Shown: in pieces, positions 1 through 6,916 of the stretch
How the letters are laid out: the number at the start of each line of letters is the position of its first letter
How positions within the stretch are numbered: position 1 is the first letter of the stretch
Origin: Gammaproteobacteria bacterium TMED92
Lineage (GTDB): Bacteria; Pseudomonadota; Gammaproteobacteria; Pseudomonadales; Azotimanducaceae
NCBI GenBank assembly: GCA_002170355.2
Contig: NHET02000045.1
Span: forward strand, 16,801-25,345
DNA length: 8,545 nt
Reading direction: 5' to 3'
Program-made: the position numbers and the translations under genes
Notes under the pieces: model-generated
What the model was told of the DNA's origin: nothing
What the model saw: the letters and a program-made list of their open reading frames with translations, nothing else
The model's database searches: none

Positions 1-104
1 ACGCTAAAAACTGCGCGAAAATCTGGTTTATGCCAACTCAATACCGCTCTTGCTCCCAACAATAGGAATAATCGATAAGGCTACTTTGGGCCGGCACCCT
101 GAGC

Positions 105-117
105 CAACAAGTTGTTG
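105..117. repeat. Short perfect inverted repeat CAACAA-G-TTGTTG
   Basis: Two 6-base arms, CAACAA and TTGTTG, flank one central base, about 40 bp beyond the PhyH-like stop. The one-base centre rules out a normal hairpin of full stem length, so if functional it would be a protein-binding site for a gene outside the window. It may be chance. I see no gene or other structure in the rest of positions 1-153. Confidence 0.2.
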
Positions 118-153
118 CCTGGACAATCGTCGACACAGCAATTGCGACGTCTA

Positions 154-966
154 TCAAGGCGCCAAAATATTTGCGTCGTAAAAGCCTAAACCTTCACCGT
201 TATAGTCCATGTCAAAGCCAAGACGCGTCCGGGTTTTTGCAGGTAGCGCCAACGCTTCAGCCATGGGCATAGACAAATGCTGATTTTCTTCGGTTCGAAG
301 CCACCCCAAGGTGTAGGTGAAGAGCACGCCGTAACGCCATTCGTCAGCGGTGGTATTCGCGCCGCCGCCGTGCAGAGTACCCCCTAACCAAAATAGCACT
401 GACCCTGGCTGCATCTCGGCGCGCGCGACCTCGTTTGGCTGCGCTACTCGGTCAGCTGCCCAACGATGACTCCCCGGCACTATTTGCGTACCACCGTTGG
501 CGGCGTTGAACTCCGAGATTGCCCACATGCTCGCCAAAATTAAATTCGGTCTCGGCGGCTGCCAAAACGGATATAAGTCTTCTTCGCGGTGCAGAACCTG
601 GTCTCTAGCACCAGGGCCAATTTCTAACGCCGCGGTGACGTTAAGTTGCCATTTCGTACAATTTTCTAATAGGTGGCGATCTCCCAACTCCTCGACGGTT
701 GGATTTGTCATTAGTGTGCGTAGTGTTGGGGATCGGTGCATGAGCCCAATAAGGCGCCGTGTGTGTCCGGGATAGAACGCCTCTTTGACGTCCTGTTCAG
801 CCTTCGTCGCCTGCAGGTAGGGATCTAACTCGACTTTAACAGCCGCAAGCTCAGCCGCACTTGCCATCCCCGAAACGACCAAACACCCTGCTTCCGCCAA
901 AATCGAGTACATGGTGTCTGGCGTTTCGTCCGCCGTACACGTGGGTATCTGTGCTTTACTCACCAT
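154..966 (-). CDS. PhyH-family (phytanoyl-CoA dioxygenase-like) Fe(II)/2-oxoglutarate oxygenase
   Basis: A 270-residue protein of the phytanoyl-CoA dioxygenase family, soluble non-haem iron enzymes that use O2 and 2-oxoglutarate to hydroxylate (or otherwise oxidise) small organic or lipid substrates. Seen: a probable first iron-ligand pair H126-R-E128 in LHREEDLYPFW, the family turn NGGTQIVPGSH (157-167), the distal histidine H199 in GTLHGGGANTT, and R211 about 12 residues later, where the family binds the 2-oxoglutarate carboxylate. The length is normal for the family. No signal peptide or membrane segment is seen, so it should be cytoplasmic. The start is well supported: AGGGGAGG lies 6 bases before the ATG. 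It follows the P450 gene by 90 bp on the same strand, so co-transcription is likely. Odd: the first ligand motif reads HxE, where most relatives have HxD; D130 is an alternative ligand. The substrate is not predictable; a role in the same pathway as the P450 is inference. Confidence 0.9.
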   Translation of the reverse strand: MVSKAQIPTCTADETPDTMYSILAEAGCLVVSGMASAAELAAVKVELDPYLQATKAEQDVKEAFYPGHTRRLIGLMHRSPTLRTLMTNPTVEELGDRHLLENCTKWQLNVTAALEIGPGARDQVLHREEDLYPFWQPPRPNLILASMWAISEFNAANGGTQIVPGSHRWAADRVAQPNEVARAEMQPGSVLFWLGGTLHGGGANTTADEWRYGVLFTYTLGWLRTEENQHLSMPMAEALALPAKTRTRLGFDMDYNGEGLGFYDANILAP

Positions 967-972
967 TTTCTA

Positions 973-980
973 CCTCCCCT
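973..980 (-). promoter_or_regulatory. Strong ribosome binding site of the PhyH-like gene
   Basis: On the minus strand the bases AGGGGAGG lie 6 nt before the ATG at 964-966. They are close to the ideal anti-16S complement and clearly stronger than the sites seen before the other genes here. This fixes the start of the dioxygenase and suggests efficient translation independent of the upstream P450 gene, whose stop is about 75 nt away. Confidence 0.75.
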
Positions 981-1056
981 TGCTGTCGACGGGCAACCAT
1001 AGCGCCCAAGCTTTGTACACAACCTACTAATTTTTTCGCGATGACATACTAGCTGA

Positions 1057-2199
1057 CTAACTGACTACCACGGCGAGTGTCTTTGGCCCACCCAACTCGC
1101 CAACGGTGGCGTTAGCGGCATTTACCAGCGCCACTTGGCTATAACGCCTGGCCATTTGCTCTACCACAATTCGCCCTTCTAGCCGCGCTAAATGTGCGCC
1201 CAAGCAGAAGTGGATGCCAAAACCCAAAGCCAGGTGAGGGTTCGGATCGCGATCAATCTTAAATGTGTCTGGCGCTTCAAACACGCGCTCGTCGCGGTTC
1301 GCCGAGGCGATCAGCGGCACCACCAACTCGCCTTCGGGAATAACCTGTCCTGCCAGCTCTACCGCTTTTGTAGTGCGTCGTGCAGTGGCTGAAAAAGGCG
1401 AGTAATAACGCAACGCTTCCTCAACAAATGTTGCGCTCATTTGTGGCTGTTGCTGCAGTTGCTCCAAGGTTGTTGGTTGTTCATGAAAGATCCGCGCCGA
1501 CGCTGTGATCAATCCAGTGGTGGTCTCATTACCGGCGATAAGCAGTAGCCGACAGAAACTCAGCAGTTCTTCGTCGTCTAACACACCATCCTCGGTTTCA
1601 GTTGCGACTAACTGACCCAACAAATGAGTTTTTGGAGTTCGACGAATTTCATTTATACGTTGCAAAAAATAGGCGTTCATAGCTTCTGCTGCACGCACGG
1701 ACTCTGCACTTGGAGTGCCGAATAATATGTCACCGATATTGCTAAATATTTCGTCCGACCAAGCCTTAAACGTCGCCATGTCGCCATCTTCAACACCAAG
1801 CATTTCGGCAATTACCATCACGGGCAACGGCGCCGCCAGCGCCTGTACCAAATCGACTTCGGTATCCGCGGGAAGCGCATCTAAAAGCTCTTTGCAACGG
1901 GCGTGTATCTGTTGTTCTTGTTTTTGTATTTGGCTGGGCTTGAACGCGGCGCTGACCAGCCGACGCAAGCGATGGTGCACCGGTGGATCGCTAAATAACA
2001 TGCTTGGTGCGCCACGCTCCTCCGGCGGCTGTGTCGATACATCCGAGGAAAACGTTTCGTGGTCTCTCATTACGGCATGCACATCTGCGTGCCGAGCAAC
2101 TTGCCAGGGTCCATCGGCTTCTATTTGTGTTACTGGGGCGTGATCCCGCAGGAGTTTGAAACCCTCGTATGGATTCATTGTTTCGGGAGTTTCGCTCAT
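1057..2199 (-). CDS. Soluble bacterial cytochrome P450
   Basis: A 380-residue class I-type bacterial cytochrome P450, a cytoplasmic haem monooxygenase that inserts one oxygen atom of O2 into an organic substrate using electrons from a ferredoxin. The landmarks are in order: DPPVHHRLRR at 71-80 (C-helix H75 and R79, haem propionate contacts), the I-helix AGNETTT at 222-228 with the acid/Thr oxygen-activation pair, the K-helix E261-A-L-R264, the ANRDERVF region near 300, and the haem loop FGIHFCLGAHLAR with C332 as the thiolate ligand. No N-terminal membrane anchor is present. The length is slightly below the usual 390-420 residues. The ATG at 2199 has only a weak AGAG-like site; an in-frame ATG seven codons later is the alternative. 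It is first in a minus-strand pair with the PhyH-like gene and has a good promoter just upstream. No redox partner is encoded in the window. The CYP family and substrate are not assignable by eye. Confidence 0.95.
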   Translation of the reverse strand: MSETPETMNPYEGFKLLRDHAPVTQIEADGPWQVARHADVHAVMRDHETFSSDVSTQPPEERGAPSMLFSDPPVHHRLRRLVSAAFKPSQIQKQEQQIHARCKELLDALPADTEVDLVQALAAPLPVMVIAEMLGVEDGDMATFKAWSDEIFSNIGDILFGTPSAESVRAAEAMNAYFLQRINEIRRTPKTHLLGQLVATETEDGVLDDEELLSFCRLLLIAGNETTTGLITASARIFHEQPTTLEQLQQQPQMSATFVEEALRYYSPFSATARRTTKAVELAGQVIPEGELVVPLIASANRDERVFEAPDTFKIDRDPNPHLALGFGIHFCLGAHLARLEGRIVVEQMARRYSQVALVNAANATVGELGGPKTLAVVVS

Positions 2200-2226
2200 G
2201 GCCGACTCTGCTATTTCGGGCTTCGA

Positions 2227-2255
2227 ATTATCGGTTAGAGATCGGCTCGCGGCAA
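2227..2255 (-). promoter_or_regulatory. Predicted sigma70-type promoter of the P450-PhyH pair
   Basis: Read on the minus strand, TTGCCG (plus-strand positions 2250-2255; 4 of 6 matches to TTGACA) is followed after exactly 17 bases by GATAAT (2227-2232; 5 of 6 matches to TATAAT). Transcription would begin near 2219-2220, leaving a leader of about 20 nt before the P450 ATG at 2199. Spacing and position are both good. It lies in the divergent intergenic region shared with the plus-strand protease operon, so a regulator binding here could control both directions. Confidence 0.55.
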
Positions 2256-2374
2256 ATCAGCGGCGTTGCTGGTCTTTACTTGGGCGCGCGTACTGAGTCA
2301 CTTAGATGTGTTGTTTCTCTCTCTGGCAGCTATGCTATCGTTTGCGCCTGCGCACTATTACAACAGGCAAAGCC

Positions 2375-3682
2375 TTGCTGACTACTTTGACGATCACCAA
2401 TCCACTGCGCTGTCTGAACCGCATCGGCCAATCGCTCATGGCGCTGGGTGTAATTTGGGCCATCCAGCCTGCCTTCGCTCTGTCGGCTACGGATGCACGG
2501 AGCACTTTCGAACGCACTCACAATGCCATCTATCAAGTTCGCGTTATGGACACGGCAGCCAACAACAAGACCTCTACCGGCAGCGCTTTCGTTATTGCAG
2601 ATAGCGGCCTAATGGCAACAAATTACCATGTGGTCGCCAATGCTGTGCAGACGCCAGACAAATACCGCATCGAACTTTTGCAGGATGATGAGGCCACGAT
2701 TCACTTAGCAACGGTAGTGAACATTGATGTTGTGAACGACCTGGCATTGTTGCAGGTACAGAATTCGACAGCACCGGCACTTGATCTGGCAAACACCGCT
2801 TCACTGCAGGGCGATACCGTCTACGCAATCGGTTATCCCTACGACCTTGGGGTAACCGTGGTCCCCGGCACCTATAACGGTCTGGCCCCCCACAGTGCTA
2901 GCGAACGGGTGCATTTTACTGGCTCCTTAAATCCAGGCATGAGTGGTGGCCCAGCATTTAACGCGGCGGGGGAAGTCATCGGCATTAACGTTGCTAGCGC
3001 CGGTAATCAAATCAGCTTTTTGGTGCCTGTAGCGCGCCTACAGGCGCTATTGAACGCGGCGACAACCGGGCCGCAACCGAGCCTTAAAGACGTTATGCGG
3101 CAACAACTGATGCATAACAGCGCGCGAATGATTAACGAGATGCTGGCAGGCGACTGGCAATTAGTCCCCTTGGGGCGGGCTAAAGCACTAGACGAGATCA
3201 CCGGTTTTTTGCGTTGCTGGGGCGACTCAAAGAATCAACAAGAACAGCAGGACAACAAGCCGTTTTGGGCCCAACGCAGCTGCCAAACTGACCACAACAT
3301 TTTTGTTAGCCAGAGTCTAGAAACTGGCAAAATTGAGATTCAGTTTTATTGGTTAGAGACCGATAGTCTTACCTCTGCGCAATTTTACGAGCACTACCAA
3401 CAAGTGTTCTCAAGCTTCCAACCGGGTAATAGCGGTCGCGAAGAAGATCTCGGCCGCTGGTCTTGCGACAGTGCTTTCGTAACAGTCGAGGCCGAAATTA
3501 CCAAGACGATCTTGTGCGCAAGAGGCTATGACAACATGCCCGACCTCTACGACGTGCTGTTTCTGCAAGGCAACGTTAGCCGTGAACGTGAGGCGCATAT
3601 GATTCATTACACCTTAGCCGGCACAACAAGAGAGCTGGCGGAGAAATTTACGCGACGCTTTATTCAAGCGGGGGCATGGTAA
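2375..3682 (+). CDS. Exported trypsin-like (HtrA/DegP-type) serine protease with a novel C-terminal domain
   Basis: A chymotrypsin-fold serine protease, probably secreted to the periplasm. Numbering from TTG 2375 (435 residues): a signal peptide with basic n-region (R, R), hydrophobic core SLMALGVIWAI and cleavage after AFA (35) or LSA (38); catalytic H85 in TNYHVV, D122 in NDLALLQV, and S190 in PGMSGGPAFN, the order and context of HtrA-family enzymes. No PDZ domain follows. Residues about 237-435 form a separate domain I do not recognise, with C280, C303, C364 and C381, possibly two disulfides. Start choice: the frame is open from an ATG at 2306, but that gives a 60-residue leader with a poor ribosome site; ATG 2438 would remove the charged n-region; TTG 2375 has AGG 7 nt upstream and gives a normal signal peptide. 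The start is uncertain; the stop is certain. The stop overlaps the FHA gene start, so the two are probably translationally coupled. Confidence 0.88.
   Translation: MLTTLTITNPLRCLNRIGQSLMALGVIWAIQPAFALSATDARSTFERTHNAIYQVRVMDTAANNKTSTGSAFVIADSGLMATNYHVVANAVQTPDKYRIELLQDDEATIHLATVVNIDVVNDLALLQVQNSTAPALDLANTASLQGDTVYAIGYPYDLGVTVVPGTYNGLAPHSASERVHFTGSLNPGMSGGPAFNAAGEVIGINVASAGNQISFLVPVARLQALLNAATTGPQPSLKDVMRQQLMHNSARMINEMLAGDWQLVPLGRAKALDEITGFLRCWGDSKNQQEQQDNKPFWAQRSCQTDHNIFVSQSLETGKIEIQFYWLETDSLTSAQFYEHYQQVFSSFQPGNSGREEDLGRWSCDSAFVTVEAEITKTILCARGYDNMPDLYDVLFLQGNVSREREAHMIHYTLAGTTRELAEKFTRRFIQAGAW
3670..3674 (+). promoter_or_regulatory. Ribosome binding site deciding the FHA gene start
   Basis: A GGGGG run inside the last protease codons lies 7 nt before the ATG at 3682 but only 1 nt before the in-frame ATG at 3676. 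Normal spacing therefore favours 3682, whose A is also the last base of the protease TAA stop (a TAATG junction typical of coupled translation). Confidence 0.5.
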
Positions 3683-4638
3683 TGGGTCCGATAATTGAGA
3701 TTACCGGCGAAACTCGTACTACTCGGCTCGTGTCCTTTGCCGACCGCAAGGACGCTGTATTGTCCATAGGCCGTGCGTTCAGTAACGACATCATTTTGGA
3801 TGATCCCTACGTCGATCCCCAGCATGGGCAACTGCAGATCACTGCGGACGGACATTGGTCGTATCGAGACTTGGGTTCTGAAAACGGCAGCAAGCTCGAT
3901 AAGCAAGACGTATCTCACAGCGCCGTGCAATCCAGTGCAACCCTCACGCTCGGAAAAACTCAGCTACAACTGTTTGACGCAGGTCATGTGGTAGCCCCTG
4001 CTTTGTCGATTCGCAATCCACGCCAGCGTCTTCTTAATTTCAACACACTACCTATTTCTATAGGTTTGGTGTTGGCTTCCGCCGTGCTGTTGGCATCAAA
4101 TCTGTACTTCAACTATACCGGCGAAGAAATTCGCCTCAGCGATCTGGTTGGTATGGTAATGCTCGCCTATGCGCCCCTGTTGGTCATTGGTACTGCGTGG
4201 TCACTGTTATCCAAAATTTTACGTGGCCGCTCGCATTTTCGCAGCGTTATCAATGTTTCATTAATTGCGTTCATTGTGCTCGAACTCTTTGAGTACCCCT
4301 TTGTTGCTCTAGCCTACAATTTACCCGCGATCGACCGCAGCCACATTGGGGCGATTATCAATGTCGCGATTTTCGCTGCGTACCTGTACGCCACCTTACT
4401 GATTTGCACCCGCCTCACTATGCGCACCAGCCAGGTTGTCGCTGCACTGATACCGGTTACGGTGTTTGGCTTTTATCTAGTGACGCTGTGGTCGAACGCG
4501 AGTGAGCACAGCAACTATCCAGATTACAACGGTAGAATTTTAGCCCCAATGGTCTTGCTCCAAGGCGGCGAGTCGACGGATGATCTCATGCAGCGGCTGC
4601 CAGCTGTATTTGATGAGGCAGACGAACTGATTGACTGA
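3682..4638 (+). CDS. FHA-domain integral membrane protein
   Basis: A 318-residue membrane protein with a cytoplasmic phosphopeptide-binding FHA domain at the N-terminus (about 27-98) and a polytopic membrane part. The FHA signature is intact: G30-R31 with S34-N35 (phosphothreonine-contact region in GRAFSNDI), the DDPYVDPQHG loop with H48, and GSENGS (65-70) with N68-G69. Five hydrophobic stretches follow at about 124-142, 154-176, 189-211, 222-243 and 250-270, with an acidic C-terminal tail. Five spans with a cytoplasmic N-terminus would put the tail outside; this is inference. The membrane part resembles small five-span domains such as Yip1 in size only; I cannot assign it. It overlaps the protease stop by one base (or seven from the alternative ATG 3676), suggesting a functional pair: phospho-signal sensing inside, proteolysis outside. 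No Ser/Thr kinase or phosphatase is in the window. The sulfatase gene begins 14 bp after its stop. Confidence 0.87.
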   Translation: MGPIIEITGETRTTRLVSFADRKDAVLSIGRAFSNDIILDDPYVDPQHGQLQITADGHWSYRDLGSENGSKLDKQDVSHSAVQSSATLTLGKTQLQLFDAGHVVAPALSIRNPRQRLLNFNTLPISIGLVLASAVLLASNLYFNYTGEEIRLSDLVGMVMLAYAPLLVIGTAWSLLSKILRGRSHFRSVINVSLIAFIVLELFEYPFVALAYNLPAIDRSHIGAIINVAIFAAYLYATLLICTRLTMRTSQVVAALIPVTVFGFYLVTLWSNASEHSNYPDYNGRILAPMVLLQGGESTDDLMQRLPAVFDEADELID

Positions 4639-4652
4639 TTAGGCACAGCAGC

Positions 4653-6890
4653 ATGACCACATCTGGCCCTTCCAACGATTTTCAACTACCACCGCAACAT
4701 TGGCCTGCGCCAGCGGTGCCGCCAAAGGGCAGCCCCAATATTGTTTTGATGATGCTAGACGATGTGGGTTTCGCAGACTTTGGCTGCTATGGCTCGGAAA
4801 TAGAGACACCAAGCATTGATCAAGTTGCCGCCCGCGGCGTGCGCTACAGCGGCTTCCACACCACCGCCATGTGCTCTACCACTCGGGCAGCTTTGTTAAC
4901 CGGACGCAATCATCATGCTGTCGGGGTGGGATGTTTAGCAAACTTCGACAGTGGCTACCCAGGCTATCGCGGCAAGATCGCGAAAGACGCACCGACTATT
5001 GCAGAAAACTTGCGCACAGCAGGCTACCGCAACTATATGGTCGGAAAATGGCATGTGACGCCACTCACTGAGACGGGACCAACTGGCCCTTTTGACGGTT
5101 GGCCGTTGGGGCGTGGCTTTGACCGCTTCTACGGATTTCTGGACGCCGAGACCGATCATTACTCACCGGAGCTCGTGCGCGACAACAGCCATATACAAGC
5201 ACCGGGTACCTTCGAGAGCGGCTATCACCTAACTGCAGATTTGTTCGATCAAGCGATCGGTTACATCCAAGGCCACATTGCCGCTTTGCCCGAGACACCG
5301 TGGTTTTTGATGCTCACCCCCGGCGCCTGCCACGCTCCCCATCAAGCTCCGAAAGCACTAATTGATAAGTACGCTACAATTTTTTCAAGCGGCTGGGATG
5401 CCTGCCGTGAGAATCGACTACGGCGCCAAATTGAACTGGGTGTGGTGCCGCCGAATACGCAGTTACCACCACGCAATGATCGGGTGAAGGCGTGGGCCGA
5501 ACACGATACTGACGAGCAACTTGTGTTCGCGCGCTTGGCCGGAGCCTACGCTGCTATGCTTGAACATACCGATCAACAATTGGCTCGACTATTGGCATTT
5601 TTAGATGCTGCAGAGCTGACCGACAATACGCTGATATTACTGTTATCCGACAACGGCGCGAGTCAAGAAGGCGGTCCGAATGGTTTCGTTAACGCCATGG
5701 GTCCATTCAACGGACAGCCCGAGTCAATGGCAACCAAGCTCGCGAGACTGCAGGACATTGGGGGGCCCGATACCCATAGCAATTTTCCGTGGGGCTGGGC
5801 GATGGCGTCTAACACGCCACTAAAACGTTACAAACAAAACACTCATGGCGGCGGCATTCGCGATCCGTTGGTGATTTCTTGGCCCGCCAAATTGCCCTGC
5901 GACGGCAGCGTACGCAATCAATTCTGCCACGTGAGCGATCTCGCTCCGACGATACTCGAACTGATAGGGCTGCACCCTGAAGAAAAAGCTGGAGTAGGCA
6001 CGCCGGGAGTGAGTTTTGCCGCGAGTCTACACAACCCCGACGCAACCACCGCTAAAGAAACTCAGTATTTTGAAATGTTTGGGCATCGCGGCTTGGTTCA
6101 CGACGGCTGGAAAGCGGTTGCCTACCATCAACCGGGTACCGCGTTCGAAGAGGATGTGTGGGAACTGTACCACCTTGACGAGGACTTCAACGAGATGAAC
6201 GACTTAGCCGCAGCCGAACCCGAACGCCTGCGGACCATGCAGAGCTTGTGGTGGCAGCAAGCCGAGGCCAATCATGTGCTGCCACTAGATGATCGTTTTG
6301 CGCCACGCTTCGCAGAAAACGCCGAGCGTCACCGCGGCGACCGAACCCACTACACCTTTTGGCCTGGCATGGGCCACCTGCCCAGTGACGTTGCACCGGA
6401 CTTGCGCAGCCGCAGTTACCAAATCCATGCCGAGGTTGAGTTGTTAAGCACAACCGACAGCGGCGTGTTGCTCGCTCATGGCGATGCGACCGGAGGCTAC
6501 TCTTTGTACATGCAGCATGGCCACCTGGTACATGATTTGAACATTGGCGGCAGTCACCAGGTACTGACGTCACCGCAGCCAATCTCTCCGGGGCCACACA
6601 AACTAACCTTTGCAATGCAACGGCAACGCCAAGCAGATGGTGAAGTCGTTGGTACTGCTTCGCTGTCGGTGGATGGCGAGCAAGTCGCCGAATTGCGGAC
6701 AAATTCGATTTTCAATCTGATGATTTCATGGTCTGGCTTGGATGTCGGCTTTGACCGCGGCACCACCGTTGGCGCTTACGCCTCGCCCTTTACCTTTACT
6801 GGCAAGCTGCGCAAAGTAACGGTGGATCTTGGCGACGATCAAGATTTGGATCACGGCGCTGCAGGCCGTGCCGAGATGGCAAGAGAATAA
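4653..6890 (+). CDS. Large arylsulfatase (type I, formylglycine-dependent)
   Basis: A 745-residue sulfatase that should hydrolyse organic sulfate esters to alcohol or phenol plus sulfate. All active-site positions known from Pseudomonas arylsulfatase appear with near-identical spacing: metal ligands D36, D37, D333 and N334; formylglycine precursor C74 with R78; K132 and H134 in GKWH; H227 in GACHAPH; and K391 in TPLKRYK. Other landmarks are LLTGRNHH after the Cys motif and GGGIRDPLVISWP near 399-411. Residues about 585-725 look like an extra beta-rich domain, as in the long (roughly 750-790 residue) bacterial arylsulfatases. No signal peptide is seen, so it is probably cytosolic. Odd: the maturation motif is CSTTR, with Thr where Pro or Ala is usual. 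No formylglycine-generating enzyme gene is in the window. The start ATG has AGG 9 nt upstream; it follows the FHA gene by 14 bp and precedes the dioxygenase by 26 bp. The substrate is unknown. Confidence 0.93.
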   Translation: MTTSGPSNDFQLPPQHWPAPAVPPKGSPNIVLMMLDDVGFADFGCYGSEIETPSIDQVAARGVRYSGFHTTAMCSTTRAALLTGRNHHAVGVGCLANFDSGYPGYRGKIAKDAPTIAENLRTAGYRNYMVGKWHVTPLTETGPTGPFDGWPLGRGFDRFYGFLDAETDHYSPELVRDNSHIQAPGTFESGYHLTADLFDQAIGYIQGHIAALPETPWFLMLTPGACHAPHQAPKALIDKYATIFSSGWDACRENRLRRQIELGVVPPNTQLPPRNDRVKAWAEHDTDEQLVFARLAGAYAAMLEHTDQQLARLLAFLDAAELTDNTLILLLSDNGASQEGGPNGFVNAMGPFNGQPESMATKLARLQDIGGPDTHSNFPWGWAMASNTPLKRYKQNTHGGGIRDPLVISWPAKLPCDGSVRNQFCHVSDLAPTILELIGLHPEEKAGVGTPGVSFAASLHNPDATTAKETQYFEMFGHRGLVHDGWKAVAYHQPGTAFEEDVWELYHLDEDFNEMNDLAAAEPERLRTMQSLWWQQAEANHVLPLDDRFAPRFAENAERHRGDRTHYTFWPGMGHLPSDVAPDLRSRSYQIHAEVELLSTTDSGVLLAHGDATGGYSLYMQHGHLVHDLNIGGSHQVLTSPQPISPGPHKLTFAMQRQRQADGEVVGTASLSVDGEQVAELRTNSIFNLMISWSGLDVGFDRGTTVGAYASPFTFTGKLRKVTVDLGDDQDLDHGAAGRAEMARE

Positions 6891-6916
6891 GACAAGCGCA
6901 AACGAGTGACATCACT

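Noticed and set aside
990..1020. Possible internal promoter before the PhyH-like gene (TTGTGT / TATGGT on the minus strand)
   Set aside because: The spacer is about 15 bases and both boxes are poor; read-through from the P450 promoter explains expression better.
1715..2143. Plus-strand reading frame of 142 codons opposite the P450
   Set aside because: It is Ser/Cys-rich and low-complexity, antisense to a certain P450, and has no ribosome site or homology cue.
2311..2336. TTGTTT and TATGCT as a plus-strand promoter
   Set aside because: The spacer is only 14 bases, too short for a normal sigma70 promoter.
2266..2604. Plus-strand frame of 112 codons overlapping the protease start
   Set aside because: It runs out of frame through the signal peptide and catalytic region of the protease and has no recognisable domain.
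6187..6702. Long minus-strand reading frame of 171 codons opposite the sulfatase
   Set aside because: The translation is rich in Arg, Cys and His with no family motif. It lies entirely inside a gene with a complete catalytic residue set, so it is an antisense shadow.
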